Positions 47,137-59,720 are shown, numbered from the stretch's first letter. The stretch is DNA of 64,000 nucleotides from Opitutia bacterium (GCA_029252625.1 JAQXBA010000129.1:1-64000); one strand, 5' to 3'. Notes: generated by a model from the letters alone, not told the origin. Numbers and translations are program-made.

Positions 47137-48186
47137 CTACAATGCCAGCTCAAGCTGCTCTGGACCACTTTGAGTCTCGGCAAAGCGCACGCCGATACCG
47201 AGTAGGCGCACGGGTTCGCCGCTGCGGCCCCAGGCTTCACGCAGAAGCTTTGAATAAGCATCAAGCTCAGCTTGGCGGCAGGCGATCTCAGCAGTGGTAC
47301 GGCGGAAGTCGCTAAATTTTAGTTTGACCAGAATCTTGGCAATTTGGCGGTCGGCAGCGCTGCTGCGTAGGTCTTCGAGCAGTTCGTGGTACTGGCGTCG
47401 TAGCGCGGCTTCGCAGTCTTCAAGCGTTTCGATGTTTTTGGCGAAAGTATGCTCGTTGCTGAGGCTTTTGCGAATCCGATTGGCTACGACGCGCCGTTGA
47501 TCAATGCCGCGGCAGAGTTGATGAAGCTCCAGACCGAAGCTACCAAATTCGCTGGCAAGTGTCGTCTGATCGTAGGCTTGCAACTGGCCGCAGGTTTCGA
47601 CGCCCATTTCGGTGAGACGTGCAGCACTTTTCGGGCCGACCCCACAGATCCGACGCACCGGTAGGTCCTGCATGAAAGCGCCGACACGCGAGGGCGAGAC
47701 GACGCACTGGCCATTCGGCTTGTTCCAATCGCTGGCGATTTTCGCGACCAGTTTATTGGGGCCGATGCCAGCTGATGCGGTGAGTCCTGTCTCGGCTTGG
47801 ATCGCGGTGCGGATTTCTTTGGCGATTTCAGATCCGCGTCGTTTGTGGTGGCTGACGTCCAGATAAGCTTCGTCGAGTGAGAGCGGTTCGACGAGTTCGG
47901 TATAGCGCTTGAAGATCTGGCGAATATTGCGCGAGGCTTCGCGATAGAGATCGAAGCGAACAGGGAGAATGACCAGGTGCGGGCAGAGCTGCTTGGCCTT
48001 GAAGACCGGCATGGCAGAGCGAATACCATATTCGCGGGCAGGGTAGTTGCAGGTGGTGAGTACGCCGCGTCCCGAGGCGCCGCCGACAGCGATTGGTCTA
48101 CCGGCTAGTTCTGGGTTTTCACGCATCTCGACGGCTGCATAGAAGCAGTCCATGTCGACGTGGATGATGCGGCGAGTGGTTTGCAT
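47137..48186 (-). CDS. dinB: DNA polymerase IV (Y family)
   Basis: Low-fidelity translesion polymerase, 349 residues. Catalytic blocks: IIHVDMDCFYAAVEMREN (first metal aspartate), PLSLDEAYLDVSHH (second acidic pair) and TASAGIGPNKLVAKIASDWNKPNG. The little-finger domain follows, and the C-terminal QLELAL is a beta-clamp binding motif. I chose MQTTRRIIHVDMD; the longer frame adds 13 residues unlike the family. The gene for the DUF2288 protein lies 10 bases upstream in the same direction, so they are probably cotranscribed. No LexA box was recognised. Confidence 0.96.
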   Translation of the reverse strand: MQTTRRIIHVDMDCFYAAVEMRENPELAGRPIAVGGASGRGVLTTCNYPAREYGIRSAMPVFKAKQLCPHLVILPVRFDLYREASRNIRQIFKRYTELVEPLSLDEAYLDVSHHKRRGSEIAKEIRTAIQAETGLTASAGIGPNKLVAKIASDWNKPNGQCVVSPSRVGAFMQDLPVRRICGVGPKSAARLTEMGVETCGQLQAYDQTTLASEFGSFGLELHQLCRGIDQRRVVANRIRKSLSNEHTFAKNIETLEDCEAALRRQYHELLEDLRSSAADRQIAKILVKLKFSDFRRTTAEIACRQAELDAYSKLLREAWGRSGEPVRLLGIGVRFAETQSGPEQLELAL

Positions 48187-48196
48187 TTGAGGGCAC

Positions 48197-48520
48197 TCAC
48201 TCGCTGATCGGCTGCGCCAGCACAAAAGGGCGCACGATCATGGCGTTGAATTTGGTGTTGCTCTTCTGCCAATGCTCGGCGTGCAGCTCGCAGGGTTGGA
48301 CTAGATCACCTGATTTCAGCCAAGCTTTTACCTGTGCTTGGTCGTCGTTGGCGAAGGCGAGGCCTGCGGTTTTGAGGTCGAGTCCAGAATCGACGTAGAT
48401 CATGGAGTTAGACTCGAAGTGTGGCTTTAAGTAGCTCCAGTCGACGTTTCCAGAGTATTTTTCGAGCTTTTCCTCGTCGCTGGAGTGGTCCTCTGCGGGG
48501 CTAAATTCGTCGTTGAGCAT
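48197..48520 (-). CDS. DUF2288 family protein
   Basis: A 107-residue cytoplasmic protein. The acidic N-terminus (about 25 residues) is followed by the DUF2288 core: VDWSYLKPHF, MIYVDSGLDLKTAGLAFAND, QVKAWLKSGDLVQP and NAMIVRPFVLAQPISE. The family has no known function. It is followed 10 bases later by dinB and may share its transcript. Confidence 0.8.
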   Translation of the reverse strand: MLNDEFSPAEDHSSDEEKLEKYSGNVDWSYLKPHFESNSMIYVDSGLDLKTAGLAFANDDQAQVKAWLKSGDLVQPCELHAEHWQKSNTKFNAMIVRPFVLAQPISE

Positions 48521-48685
48521 GACCTTTGTTGTGCCAAGAAATCCGAAAGTTTAAAGGCTGAAACAAAGAAGGGTTAAAAATAGGCAGGAATACCTGTGTC
48601 ACCTTGAGCTAGAAGTCGCATGAAACTGAGCATTTTAGGCTTGCAGGAAGGAGGGCTCGACCTAGTTTCTCGCGTTCCTCTCACG

Positions 48686-48699
48686 GCGATCTAGATCGC
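48686..48699. promoter_or_regulatory. Palindrome GCGATCTAGATCGC upstream of rpsA
   Basis: A perfect 14-bp palindrome about 87 bases before the rpsA start, followed by TTGAGAGAG and an AT-rich stretch (AATAAAATAATAATAAT) that could hold a -10 element. It could be an operator or a leader hairpin for autoregulation by S1. Confidence 0.35.
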
Positions 48700-48785
48700 T
48701 GTTGGGCACTCTGCCTTGAGAGAGAATAAAATAATAATAATCTCAACCACACTGCCGCTCCGGCGCGCAGTAATACAGAATACAT

Positions 48786-50444
<1,659 letters not shown>

Positions 50445-50467
50445 GCGATCTAAAAATCCAAACTTTC

Positions 50468-50499
50468 AAAAGCCCGTCCTTTTAAGGACGGGCTTTTTT
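50468..50499 (+). terminator. Terminator after rpsA
   Basis: AAAGCCCGTCC-TTTTAA-GGACGGGCTTT followed by TTT. Perfect 11-bp stem. Confidence 0.93.
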
Positions 50500-50508
50500 G
50501 TGTTTGGG

Positions 50509-50582
50509 AAAGGAGCGAGGGCGACTCGCCCTCGTTGTTGGCATATGCAGATGCCGTGGGCGGGTCACCCACGCGCCTTTGC
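50509..50582. repeat. Cluster of palindromic repeats, copy 2 of dispersed element
   Basis: Three adjacent hairpins: CGAGGGCGA/TCGCCCTCG, GGCAT-ATGCAG-ATGCC and GTGGG-CGGGTCA-CCCAC. The first 23 bases match the reverse complement of 26500-26522 at all but one position. The last resembles the palindrome at 58215-58233. It looks like a REP-type extragenic element downstream of rpsA. Confidence 0.55.
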
Positions 50583-50613
50583 TTGTTATCGATGATGAAC
50601 TAAAAACACCGGC

Positions 50614-50889
50614 TCAGCTATCCCGCTTACGAATCAGCACCCGGCCCTCGTAGACCCAGCGGTAGGGGCTAGTCTCGCCGCGATTGATGCGCTTGCGGGT
50701 GAATTCGATATGCTTCTGTTTCTTTGCGACTAGAATCGAGCACAGGCAGGTCATTTCCGACCATAGCTCTGGATCGGGCAGATCTTTGATCGCCTCTTGG
50801 AGTTGAGCCATGTTCGGAATGAACTTGCTTGATTCACTCCGCGTTGAATGGGAGGAGTCGCTAGGGCTTCTTTGTGACGATCGGGGCAT
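50614..50889 (-). CDS. Small basic protein of unknown function
   Basis: A 91-residue frame; the first 26 residues are Ser/Arg-rich (MPRSSQRSPSDSSHSTRSES) and may not be translated. From the internal ATG at residue 27 there are 65 residues with a helical part (LQEAIKDLPDPELWSEM), a cysteine pair CLC, a basic stretch (VAKKQKHIEFTRKRINRG) and YRWVYEGRVLIRKRD. I do not recognise it. It lies alone between rpsA and tRNA-Cys. Real but unnamed, in my view. Confidence 0.5.
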   Translation of the reverse strand: MPRSSQRSPSDSSHSTRSESSKFIPNMAQLQEAIKDLPDPELWSEMTCLCSILVAKKQKHIEFTRKRINRGETSPYRWVYEGRVLIRKRDS

Positions 50890-51039
50890 GGTTCTATGGC
50901 TAAAAGCAAGTATGATTAAGATCCAACAATTGAAAAATATCCCAAGCTGACAATGGAAATCGAGAAAGTGAACGTTCTCGGCCGAATTCCCTTGATCTTG
51001 TCTGCTTCCTGCTTCTTTTTCCCAAAATCAATTCGAGAT

Positions 51040-51113
<74 letters not shown>

Positions 51114-51127
51114 TCTCCTTTTATTAA

Positions 51128-51163
51128 AAATCCCGATGAGCTAGGCTCATCGGGATTTTTGTA
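51128..51163 (+). terminator. Terminator of tRNA-Cys
   Basis: AATCCCGATGAGC-TAG-GCTCATCGGGATT followed by TTT; also A-rich on the left, so it may end the converging surA-like transcript as well. Confidence 0.88.
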
Positions 51164-51196
51164 GCCATTGCCCAGTTACAGGCGACAGCAGGCTTG

Positions 51197-52189
51197 CTAT
51201 AAGAAGTAGCGCACGTAGCCATTTTCGCGCACTTGTTGTAGCCAGCGCTCTTGAGTCTCACGGGCGATCTCGCCGACGAGTACATTTTCAATTGTATCGC
51301 GTACTTCGGTCACGGGTTGAATCAGTTCTTCGCGCTTGGCTTCACAGTAGAGAATGAAGATGGTGTTATTCAGCTCCACGGGTTGGCTGTAGCTGCCAGG
51401 TTGCAGGTCGAAGGCAACGGAGCTGAGCTCTTTACGGATATCCTGGCGCTCGATCCAACCCCATTCGCCACCTTTGCGGCTCATTTCGTCCTGACTGTAT
51501 TTACGTGCAAGGTCGCCGAAGTTGGCGCCTTCCGCGAGTTCTTGAATAATCGTCTTGGCTGTTTGCTTTAGCAGAGCGGTACCCTCGTCTGCGATCGGAG
51601 TCAGGATGATCTGGCGCAGATGCATGGCCTCTTCCTGATAAAAACGGATTTTATTTTGGATGTAAAAGGCTTGGATGCGCTCAGGGCTGATCTCAGACTG
51701 AGATTTTCGATTTTGTTGGCGCATGACGTTGACCACAACGCGCTTATAGATTTTTTCGCGAAACTCGCGTGCGGTGAGACCTTGCGCACGTAAATATTCT
51801 AAGAAGCGACCACGGTCGCCACCAAAGTCGCGGTTGAGCACTTCGTCGTATTCCTGGTCGATGTATGACTGTGGCAGCAGTAAACCTTTTTCTTCTGCTG
51901 CTTGAACGATCAAAATACGGTCGATCAAGTTTTGTAGCACCTCACGACTCATGCGGTCGATGCTCTCGGAGAATTCTTTTTCGGAGCGGGCTTCGGCGCG
52001 CAGACGTGGAATGATCGGTTCGAGCTCTCTGCGGAGCTGTTCGATGGTGATGATTTCACCTTCTGCGATGGCGGCGATACCGTTACCCATCCGGATTAAA
52101 GCGGCGTCTTGCTGAGCGTGCGTATGATACGTGAGGCCAAGGAAAACGAAGGAAGCGAAGAGAAAGGAAAGATAGCGTTTAAGCGACAT
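51197..52189 (-). CDS. SurA-like periplasmic chaperone / PpiC peptidyl-prolyl isomerase
   Basis: A 330-residue exported protein. Signal peptide [20 protein letters not shown] is followed by a SurA-like N-domain ([20 protein letters not shown], then [17 protein letters not shown]). One parvulin domain (about 175-285) runs from [10 protein letters not shown] through [19 protein letters not shown] to [12 protein letters not shown], and a short C-helix closes the fold ([18 protein letters not shown]). It should help outer-membrane proteins fold. E. coli SurA has two parvulin domains; this has one. I chose the ATG that begins the signal peptide. The mfd gene lies upstream in the same direction. 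Confidence 0.88.
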   Translation of the reverse strand: MSLKRYLSFLFASFVFLGLTYHTHAQQDAALIRMGNGIAAIAEGEIITIEQLRRELEPIIPRLRAEARSEKEFSESIDRMSREVLQNLIDRILIVQAAEEKGLLLPQSYIDQEYDEVLNRDFGGDRGRFLEYLRAQGLTAREFREKIYKRVVVNVMRQQNRKSQSEISPERIQAFYIQNKIRFYQEEAMHLRQIILTPIADEGTALLKQTAKTIIQELAEGANFGDLARKYSQDEMSRKGGEWGWIERQDIRKELSSVAFDLQPGSYSQPVELNNTIFILYCEAKREELIQPVTEVRDTIENVLVGEIARETQERWLQQVRENGYVRYFL

Positions 52190-52426
52190 GATGCACGTGG
52201 CAGATGGGTGGATTTTAGACTGAAGTTCCACAGTAGAAAGGGATCTTGTGTGGTCAAGCGGCGAAAATGGTTGTTAGCTGTATGGCAGGTAAATGTAAGT
52301 CGCTGGGCTGTACCTTGGTTACTGTCTAAAAGTTTTCGATTTTAGGTAAGCCGTCCCCGGCGTCTTCCGACGCAACTTTCGGACATTCAGACGATGTTCC
52401 TCCAATTCAAGCCAGATCGCATTGAC

Positions 52427-55400
52427 CTATACAGAATTTGCTGATGACCGCCGGTTGCGGATCAAGTATTTTTGAATCTCTCCTAGCCTTTTCAGTGGAT
52501 CTTTGGCTGTGAGTCTTGGGAAGCGTGCTCCCGTCTTGAGGAATTCGCCGTTTTTCTCGGCTAGTGCGAGTCGACAAATCAGGCGATCGCTCTCGCTTTC
52601 TACACGGTGCACGCCGGCGTTTTCGGCAAACACGCGCACACGACTGACTTCGACCAGGGCTTGTGTAGCACGGGGCAATGGTCCAAAGCGGTCAGCCATT
52701 TCTGCAGCGATTTCTTGAATGATCGCGTCGCTGTTGGCTAATGCGAGGCGGCGATAGAGGTCGATCCTAAGGCGCGGTTCAGCGACGTAGTCGGCGGGCA
52801 GGGCAGCTTCGATCAGTTGATCCGAATGGTCGGTATATTCGGCGTCTTTAATCGCGGCGAAGGCGAAGCTACCTGTGGTGCGGCGCGATCGTGAACCACC
52901 TTCACCAGTCGCGATGAAGTCGAGCTTTACTTCCGCGCGAATGCGGTCGGCGCCCGGCTCGCCCTTAAGGCGGGCCACGCTTTGTTTGAGCAATTGGCAA
53001 TAGAGCTCGAAGCCGACACCAGCGATGTGGCCACTTTGTTGCGATCCCAGCAGATTACCAGCACCACGAAGTTCGAGGTCGCGCATCGCAATGCGAAAGC
53101 CTGCGCCGAGCTGATTGTGCTGCTTGAGTGCGTTCAGACGCTTCTGTGCGGTATCGACCAGTGCGGCGTGGCGATGAAGTAGCAGGTAAGCGTAGGCTTG
53201 TCTTTTGAAGCGACCGACGCGACCACGAATCTGGTAGAGCTGTGCTAGCCCAAAACGGTCTGCGCCTTCGATGATCAGCGTATTACAATTGGGGATGTCG
53301 ATGCCTGACTCGATGATCGTGGTGCAGACCAATACATCGAATGCACCCGCGACGAATCGGGTCATGATTTTTTCCAGCTGACCTTCGTCCATTTGTCCGT
53401 GGCCGACGCCGACGCGCAACTTTGGGTGCATTTCGCGGACTTGATGCGCTACGCTTTCGATGGTCGACACGCGGTTGTGCAGGTAGAAGACTTGGCCACC
53501 ACGATCTGTCTCGGCCTGAATCGCACTTTTAATGAGATCCGCGGAATAACTTTTAACGATAGTCTCGATCGGGCGTCGATTGACGGGCGGAGTCTCGATC
53601 ACACTCATTGATCGCGCCCCGGACAGCGCCATATAAAGTGTGCGTGGGATCGGTGTGGCGCTAAGTGTGAGGATGTCGACATTGGCGCGCAGTTGTTTGA
53701 TGCTCTCTTTCTGCTTTACGCCGAATCGCTGCTCCTCATCGACGACGAGCAGGCCCAGATCATGAAAATGCACATCGTTGCTCAGGAGTCGGTGTGTTCC
53801 GATGACGATGTCGATCTTACCTGCAGCGAGGTTGGCAATGATTTCTTTATTCTGCTTGGCGCTGCGGAAACGGCTGACCATATCGATGATGATCGGGTAT
53901 TCCGCCATGCGCTCGCGAAAGGTATTCAGGTGTTGCTGGCAAAGAACGGTGGTCGGCACCAGCAGGGCAACTTGCTTGCCAGCTAGCACGGCTTTGAGGG
54001 CAGCACGGATAGCGACCTCAGTTTTCCCGAAGCCGACATCGCCGCAAATGAGACGATCCATCGGCAAAGCGGCTTCCATGTCCGTCTTGGTGGCTTCGAT
54101 GGCAGTGAGCTGATCCGGTGTTTCGGTAAACGGGAACGCACCTTCGAATGTCGCTTGCCAAGGGTGATCAGGCGGAAAAGTATAACCGCTGTGTTGACTG
54201 CGCTCGGCGTGCAGGGTGAGCAGCTCGGCGGCATAATCGAGCGTGGCGATTTCGGCGGCGGCGCGCGTCTTGTCCCATGCGGCACTGCCAATTTTGCCTA
54301 GCTTTGGGCTCGATTTAGTCAGGCCGACGTAGCGCGTCAACAGGTGCGATTCGTGCAGTGGCACGTGCACCGTCATTTGGTCGGCAAACTCGACGGTAAT
54401 TACTTCTTTCGCGCCGCCTTGGATCTTTAATTTACTCAGCCCGTGAAACAGGCAAACGCCATGTTGTAAATGGACGAGGGGATCGCCGTCGGCGAGCTCT
54501 GTGAAATCGAGCAATTGATCGACTTGTGAAATGGTCGGCCGCGCTCGTTCCTGTATGCGACTGATTTTGCGCCGTTGACGTCCGAAATATTCGGTGTCGG
54601 TAATTAGAACAATGCCCGAGGAGCCCTTCGTCTGCTTAAGTGGTAGCCATGTAGCCGAGCCTTGGCAGATGAATCCGCCAGAGATTGTGCCGTGCAGATA
54701 CTTGGGTTTTAGCTTCGCGGTGAGTGGATTATCGCCCAGTAGCTCTGCGATACGCGCGGCGTCACTCTCGCTGGCAGTGACGAAATAGAGTGTGCGCTTC
54801 TCTTTTTTTGACCAGTCGGCCAGACTACTTTCAAACTTGGTGCGCGCACTGTGCTCGGACTCGAAACGATCGAATCCGACTTGCACTGCGTCTGTGTGCA
54901 GGCGGTAATTGGCTGTTGGTTCGGTGGCGATTTCGACGCGTTGTGCTTGGTCGAAAAGTATGGGATCTGTATCTACTGAACAAATACCTAGGCGCAGGTC
55001 GTTGGCTCGCGCGGGGCGTGCAAAAACTTGCTCGAAGCTACGGGTTTTTCCGCTTCTAGCCGTCAGTTTTTCAAAGCGATAAGGATGCTCGCGCAGCAGT
55101 TGCGAGGGTTCTTCAAGAATCCATGTAATCGGCTGCTCAGTTAAATAGTCGATCAACTGCCCATCTGCCGCGTGGGTTTCCTTAGCACTTTCAGCCGCTG
55201 AGATCGTAATATTGCCAACCTTTTCTAGTGTACGTTGAGTACTGGGATCAAAGCTGCGAATGCTTTCGATCTCGTCGCCAAAGAAGTCCATCCGGTAAGG
55301 CTGATTGGCATCGTAGGGATAGACATCAATCAAGCCGCCGCGTGTGGCGACTTGGCCGGGATGCTCGCAAAGCGCTTCGGAGTCGTAGTCGAGTTCGCTG

Positions 55401-55849
55401 GTGAGTGTGTCGACCAGTTTTTTAAAGGAATGCGCTTCGCCAGTGCGTAGTTTGAGTTGGCGGCTTTCAAATTGAGTGCGCTCCGGGCAGTTGCCTAAAA
55501 TCGCTTCGGGCGTGGCGACGATCAGGCGGGCTTTGTTACTCGAGCGTAGCAAGGTACTGAGCACGGATAGACGTTCGCAGATGCGGTCTGCAGCTCGAGT
55601 GGCGTCGATGTCCGGTGGTGGCACTTCTGGAAAGTGCAACACCTCCAGTACGACCTTCGGTGCGAGCCACTGAGCATAGGTTTCGGCCTCGGTCGCTAGT
55701 TCTTGTGAGCGGCTTGGGTCGGTGACGAGCAGCACGCTGGTGCGCTTGGTCTGTTGCTTGGCAAGTGTAGTGATTAGAGCTGCTCGGGCCTCGACGCTGA
55801 CACCGTGAAAGAGAGTGGCCGCAGCGCTGTTTGTGAGGAGTTCGGACAT
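52427..55849 (-). CDS. mfd: Transcription-repair coupling factor Mfd
   Basis: A 1,140-residue SF2 translocase that removes RNA polymerase stalled at lesions and recruits UvrA. The UvrB-homology N-half is followed by the RNA polymerase-interacting (CarD-like) domain, [19 protein letters not shown]. The translocase core follows, with Walker [33 protein letters not shown] (DEEQ), [25 protein letters not shown] and [10 protein letters not shown]. The C-terminal TRCF domain ends the protein. Full length, all motifs intact. The start codon overlaps the rnc stop, so the two are coupled. Confidence 0.97.
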   Translation of the reverse strand: MSELLTNSAAATLFHGVSVEARAALITTLAKQQTKRTSVLLVTDPSRSQELATEAETYAQWLAPKVVLEVLHFPEVPPPDIDATRAADRICERLSVLSTLLRSSNKARLIVATPEAILGNCPERTQFESRQLKLRTGEAHSFKKLVDTLTSELDYDSEALCEHPGQVATRGGLIDVYPYDANQPYRMDFFGDEIESIRSFDPSTQRTLEKVGNITISAAESAKETHAADGQLIDYLTEQPITWILEEPSQLLREHPYRFEKLTARSGKTRSFEQVFARPARANDLRLGICSVDTDPILFDQAQRVEIATEPTANYRLHTDAVQVGFDRFESEHSARTKFESSLADWSKKEKRTLYFVTASESDAARIAELLGDNPLTAKLKPKYLHGTISGGFICQGSATWLPLKQTKGSSGIVLITDTEYFGRQRRKISRIQERARPTISQVDQLLDFTELADGDPLVHLQHGVCLFHGLSKLKIQGGAKEVITVEFADQMTVHVPLHESHLLTRYVGLTKSSPKLGKIGSAAWDKTRAAAEIATLDYAAELLTLHAERSQHSGYTFPPDHPWQATFEGAFPFTETPDQLTAIEATKTDMEAALPMDRLICGDVGFGKTEVAIRAALKAVLAGKQVALLVPTTVLCQQHLNTFRERMAEYPIIIDMVSRFRSAKQNKEIIANLAAGKIDIVIGTHRLLSNDVHFHDLGLLVVDEEQRFGVKQKESIKQLRANVDILTLSATPIPRTLYMALSGARSMSVIETPPVNRRPIETIVKSYSADLIKSAIQAETDRGGQVFYLHNRVSTIESVAHQVREMHPKLRVGVGHGQMDEGQLEKIMTRFVAGAFDVLVCTTIIESGIDIPNCNTLIIEGADRFGLAQLYQIRGRVGRFKRQAYAYLLLHRHAALVDTAQKRLNALKQHNQLGAGFRIAMRDLELRGAGNLLGSQQSGHIAGVGFELYCQLLKQSVARLKGEPGADRIRAEVKLDFIATGEGGSRSRRTTGSFAFAAIKDAEYTDHSDQLIEAALPADYVAEPRLRIDLYRRLALANSDAIIQEIAAEMADRFGPLPRATQALVEVSRVRVFAENAGVHRVESESDRLICRLALAEKNGEFLKTGARFPRLTAKDPLKRLGEIQKYLIRNRRSSANSV

Positions 55850-56529
55850 TAATCTTTTAATTGTTGAAGCGCATGCTCGGCGGCAGCTGATTCGGCGGAC
55901 TTTTTGGAGCGACCGCAGCCGCGTCCTAGTTCTTTGCCGTCAAGTTGCACGACAGCACTATAAGTGCGCGCGTGCTCGGGGCCTTTCTCTGGAAGTGCTC
56001 TGTAGTCCGGTACCGCACCGCTATGATGTAATTGCGTCCATTCTTGCAGGCGTCCTTTCGGATTGCTTAATCCGCCGTTGCTCTGAGCTTTCTTTATGGC
56101 GTCGCCGAGAGCATGCAGGATAAAGCTGCGAGCGGCTTCGATACCGCCATCGAGATAAATTGCACCAATCAGGGCTTCAAAGGCATCTTCCAGCATGCCG
56201 GCGCTTGGCTCGGTGTGGTGTTGGCGCTGTGCTTGGCTAACTTGCAAGAATGAGCCGAGCCCGAGGGTCCGAGCATGGGCGGTCAGCGCCTTACCATTGA
56301 CGAGGCTAGCACGGCTGTGGTCGAGCGCACCTTCGTCGAATTCTGGTTTGTTTTGGTAGAGTGTTTCTGCGACGACTAGGTCGAGCACGGCATCGCCAAG
56401 AAATTCAAGGCGCTGGTTATCGCCCTCTTCGAGGTCACAGCTTGGGTGTGTGAGGGCGAGTTCCAGCAAAGTGATATCAGCGAACTGGTAACCGAGCTGT
56501 TGTTCGAAAAGGTTCAATGGGTGCGTCAT
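55849..56529 (-). CDS. rnc: Ribonuclease III
   Basis: Endonuclease for double-stranded RNA that processes rRNA precursors. It has 226 residues. The catalytic signature [18 protein letters not shown] carries the metal-binding acids; [18 protein letters not shown] is the second acidic block. The C-terminal dsRBD spans about 155-225 ([20 protein letters not shown] to [16 protein letters not shown]). Its stop overlaps the mfd start, an uncommon pairing. It would be able to cleave the long hairpins seen elsewhere in this window. Confidence 0.97.
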   Translation of the reverse strand: MTHPLNLFEQQLGYQFADITLLELALTHPSCDLEEGDNQRLEFLGDAVLDLVVAETLYQNKPEFDEGALDHSRASLVNGKALTAHARTLGLGSFLQVSQAQRQHHTEPSAGMLEDAFEALIGAIYLDGGIEAARSFILHALGDAIKKAQSNGGLSNPKGRLQEWTQLHHSGAVPDYRALPEKGPEHARTYSAVVQLDGKELGRGCGRSKKSAESAAAEHALQQLKD

Positions 56530-56618
56530 GGGCAGTTTATTCAGGTGTCGTGGCTTTCCGCTTGCACGAAATGTTATTTTTGAATTACTCTATGCTCGTC
56601 TAAAGCAACGGCGATACA

Positions 56619-58208
56619 ATGCCGAAAATAGAGTCTGCAGTTATTAATAAACTACCTTTGCCTAAACAAAAAACTAAAAAAAACGGGGCCAAAATATTTG
56701 TCCTCGACACCAACGTTCTTCTCCATGACCCCCAGTGTCTACATAAGTTTGAGGATAACACAGTTGCCATACCAGTCGAAGTTCTGGAAGAACTCGACCG
56801 CAAGAAATCTGCTCCAGGGGAGTTAGGATTTTCTGCCCGCAAAATTCATCGAGATCTGCGATCGCTGTTTGACGAGGAGCTCGCTGTCCCGCCTGAAATG
56901 AAGGGGCAGGGGAATTCCGCCCTCAGCTGCGATCTACCAAACGGTGGTCGCTTGATTGTGGTGATTAATGATTATTTTGTATCTGGCGACAATCAGAGCG
57001 AGGGCATGAATCGGCTGCGTGCAACACTGGTTGATATGGAGAAAATGGACAGCCGTATTTTGGCGTCTTGTTTTTTTCTCAAAGAAGTGTGCACGGAGTG
57101 CCGTGTGATCTTAGTGACTAAAGACGCCAACATGGCGCTCAAGGGCATCGCACTTGGTCTCGAAGTTCAGGACTACATGAACGATAAGATCAAGACGGCG
57201 AATATCGGCGGCGGCATCAAGACAGTTGTAATCGAGGACGCTGAGTATGAGCGCTTCATTGAAGAACATGGAGTTGATCTGACACCGGAGCTTACCAGTC
57301 ATCTTTATATTAACGAATATATTTATCTCAGCAACGGTGAGTTTCGCGAACCAGCTCGCTACCGTGGAGACGGGCAAATCGATGGGTTGATCTTGGGGAG
57401 TGGGGTGGGGATTAAGATTCCGAAAGGTATTCGGATCAATCCGCTCAACGAGGAGCAGCGTATGTTGATGGATGCCTTACTCGACGAAGACATTAAGTTG
57501 GTCACCTGTATGGGCAAGGCTGGCACGGGTAAGACTTTAGTTTCGATTGCAATGGCACTGTATCAGGCAATCGGCGAAGATAATCTGTATGAGCGCGTCT
57601 TTATTACCCGTCCTTTGGTGCATATCGGTAAAGACACTGGTGCGCTGCCCGGTACCTTGGAGGAAAAGATGGCTCCTTATATTGCGCCATTTTATGATAA
57701 TTTAGAAGTACTCTTTAGTAATCGGAAAGTAATTAGACGTCCGGCAGCAGACCCAGATCAAGCCAAGTTAGAGCGTATCACTTCGAATCGTAAGCGTAAG
57801 AAAGCGATGACGAAAATGGCCAAGCAACCCGCACATGCGGAAAAGGAAGAGGATGATTCCAAGCAACCGCGTAAGCCGTATCAATTTCTGTTTGACTATG
57901 GTATGGTCGAAGTGGAGGCGATGACGTACATCCGTGGTCGTTCGCTAGCCGATACGATTTTTATCATCGATGAGGCGCAGAATCTCACGCCACACGAAGC
58001 AAAGACCGTCGTTAGTCGCATGGCTGAGGGTTCAAAAGTGATTTTACTCGGCGATCCGTATCAGGTGGATAACATGTTTCTCGATGCGATGTCGAATGGA
58101 CTGGTGCACACTGCACAGCGTCTGAAGGGAACGGAAATTACCGCTCACTTGGAGTTGACCACAGGCGTGCGCTCGGAGCTAGCCGATCTTGCTGCGGATT
58201 TGTTGTAA
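56619..58208 (+). CDS. PhoH-family ATPase with N-terminal PIN domain (YlaK-like)
   Basis: A 529-residue protein. The PIN ribonuclease domain (about 25-150) begins [20 protein letters not shown] with the acidic active site and [10 protein letters not shown]. The PhoH ATPase domain has Walker [18 protein letters not shown] near residue 299, [20 protein letters not shown], and Walker [21 protein letters not shown]. Between them lies a charged Lys/Glu-rich insertion of about 45 residues ([20 protein letters not shown]...), apparently unstructured. PIN-PhoH proteins are RNA helicase/nucleases in other bacteria. Divergent from rnc, which suggests a local RNA-metabolism neighbourhood (inference). 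Confidence 0.93.
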   Translation: MPKIESAVINKLPLPKQKTKKNGAKIFVLDTNVLLHDPQCLHKFEDNTVAIPVEVLEELDRKKSAPGELGFSARKIHRDLRSLFDEELAVPPEMKGQGNSALSCDLPNGGRLIVVINDYFVSGDNQSEGMNRLRATLVDMEKMDSRILASCFFLKEVCTECRVILVTKDANMALKGIALGLEVQDYMNDKIKTANIGGGIKTVVIEDAEYERFIEEHGVDLTPELTSHLYINEYIYLSNGEFREPARYRGDGQIDGLILGSGVGIKIPKGIRINPLNEEQRMLMDALLDEDIKLVTCMGKAGTGKTLVSIAMALYQAIGEDNLYERVFITRPLVHIGKDTGALPGTLEEKMAPYIAPFYDNLEVLFSNRKVIRRPAADPDQAKLERITSNRKRKKAMTKMAKQPAHAEKEEDDSKQPRKPYQFLFDYGMVEVEAMTYIRGRSLADTIFIIDEAQNLTPHEAKTVVSRMAEGSKVILLGDPYQVDNMFLDAMSNGLVHTAQRLKGTEITAHLELTTGVRSELADLAADLL

Positions 58209-58687
58209 TGTAGCGCCGCGTGGGCCACGCGGCATTTGGTTTGGCAATAATCGGTTGACGCTGTAATCCTGAGGTGATCGCTGATGTTTAGTTCTGCCCT
58301 AGGTTTGTCTGTTTGATGATGTACTTTAGACCAAAGCGCGCTTGCTTTTGCACGCTCGGCCTTGTGGCGACGCAGTAATAAGCCGATCATCAGGTAGCAA
58401 TTCGTGTCGTAAATAAAGATGCCCGCTGACGTTAGGATGTAGGAGGCGAGTATCAAAGACATTTCATGTCGTCACGCCGAGAGCGAGGCATCTGCTATGA
58501 GCTGCTCCAGGTAAAACGGCCAGCAAAGAAGGGATAAATGACCCTTTTCATTTTCAGATCAACTGCTATTTTGGGATGAAAGACTTGAATGTGCGAGTGA
58601 GACAAACCTTATTAGCGGTTCATTTTTCCCGACAATCACAGGCAGCACCGAGGTCTGCCGTAGATGGCGTGGCAATGCTAGTGTCAT
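58209..58687. other. Gene-free gap with palindrome after PhoH gene
   Basis: Contains GCCGCGTGGGCCACGCGGC (58215-58233), a near-perfect palindrome with 9-bp arms right after the PhoH stop, followed by T-rich sequence; it may be a terminator or REP-like element. A 105-codon minus-strand frame (58145-58462) overlaps the PhoH end and is not convincing. Beyond 58470 I see nothing. Confidence 0.5.
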
Positions 58688-59131
58688 TTAAAGCATTTGC
58701 CATTCGGCGAAAGTAGCGGCTTGACCAATCTGGTGGCCAGTTTCATCGATTAACGACCAAACACGGGCGGAATCAATGTAGAAACGCTGGCCCGTGGCGC
58801 TGACACGAGTGCCACGATAGTTATTGGAATAGCCCAAAGTGGTGACTTCCGATAATAGCTGTTGGCGTTCGTCGCGGTGCTGCGCCTCCGCGGAATAGCG
58901 AGAGGGCAGCTCAGTTAAGGTGGCCCAGTCCATTTCGAAGAGTGTCTGTGCGGCGTTGTTGCCGTAGTTAAATATGGGGTCGGTCTGTGTGTCGTGCGAG
59001 AGCACCACGAAGGCTGCTTCCATCAATCGATCCGCCTCATGATTCCCAGGTTCGATCAAATCGGCTCCAAAGCAACGGTAATAGTTTTTGAGTATTAACG
59101 CGGTATGAGAGCGGAGATCTATAGTTGCCAT
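58688..59131 (-). CDS. MEKHLA-domain protein
   Basis: A 147-residue cytoplasmic protein that is essentially one MEKHLA domain, a PAS-like sensory fold. Conserved pieces: AAFVVLSHDTQTDPIFNYGN, ALFEMDW-like QTLFEMDWATLTELPSRYSA, RGTRVSATGQRFYI and WSLIDETGHQIGQAATFAEW. The domain binds an unknown ligand in other bacteria; there is no output domain here. The stop is followed closely by unrelated sequence. Role unknown. Confidence 0.85.
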   Translation of the reverse strand: MATIDLRSHTALILKNYYRCFGADLIEPGNHEADRLMEAAFVVLSHDTQTDPIFNYGNNAAQTLFEMDWATLTELPSRYSAEAQHRDERQQLLSEVTTLGYSNNYRGTRVSATGQRFYIDSARVWSLIDETGHQIGQAATFAEWQML

Positions 59132-59171
59132 TGAGGTTGGTCGTGAGCCGCATGAATTGAACGCCGCAGTC

Positions 59172-59693
59172 TTATTTAACCGGCAACAGGTGGAACTGAA
59201 TCTTTTGCAACAGTGACTTCTGGCCGCTGGTTAAAGAGGCGGCGTCCTTCAATTGACTGAGGTAATTGCGGGCCCTTTTGCTATCATTGTTTTGTAGCGC
59301 GGTGCTGGCTTTGCTAGTGAGGGTGGACAAAGTAGATTTTTTAAAATCAAAATTGCGCTGCAGAATTATTGCGGAAAGCCGGTTTTTAACATCGTTCCAG
59401 GTCTGCAATTGAGAAGGCTTGAGAGCTGCGGATTTGATTTGATTGTAATAATCAAATGCGGCCAAGTAGTTCTCTGTATTAAAGCTCTTAAGTAGGCCTT
59501 TGGCTGCACTCGTCGCTTGTTCGTTGCCATTGAAAGATCTTAGCAGGTCGTTGCCCATCGACAAAAGCTCGCTGCCGCCACTGATGGCCTCGGTGGCTTT
59601 ATTGTTATATTTACTGAGATCTAGGGCGTTGGCTGCTTGAAAGGTGAGCAGGCAGATTACGAAGGTCGAAAGGACGTGATAGATCTGTTTCAT
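59172..59693 (-). CDS. Exported helical protein of unknown function
   Basis: A 173-residue protein with signal peptide MKQIYHVLSTFVICLLTFQA (cleavage near NALDLS). The mature part is alpha-helical and rich in Ala/Ser/Leu/Asn, with two similar halves around NYLAAFDYYNQIKSAALKPSQ and RARNYLSQLKDAASLTSGQKS that suggest an internal repeat, perhaps TPR-like. No cysteine or catalytic motif. I do not recognise the family. It lies between the ABC-F gene and the MEKHLA gene, all minus strand. Confidence 0.7.
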   Translation of the reverse strand: MKQIYHVLSTFVICLLTFQAANALDLSKYNNKATEAISGGSELLSMGNDLLRSFNGNEQATSAAKGLLKSFNTENYLAAFDYYNQIKSAALKPSQLQTWNDVKNRLSAIILQRNFDFKKSTLSTLTSKASTALQNNDSKRARNYLSQLKDAASLTSGQKSLLQKIQFHLLPVK

Positions 59694-59720
59694 TTTAAAT
59701 GTCAGTTAGGTTAGCGAAGT

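Noticed and set aside
46983-47315. 110-codon plus-strand frame starting in small RNA copy 2
   Set aside because: Runs into antisense of dinB and starts inside the terminal hairpin; the structured RNA is the better explanation.
58145-58462. 105-codon minus-strand frame with a possible N-terminal membrane segment
   Set aside because: Overlaps the PhoH 3' end by 64 bases, mixed composition, no family match that I recognise and no upstream signals. Could be a real small membrane protein but unsupported.
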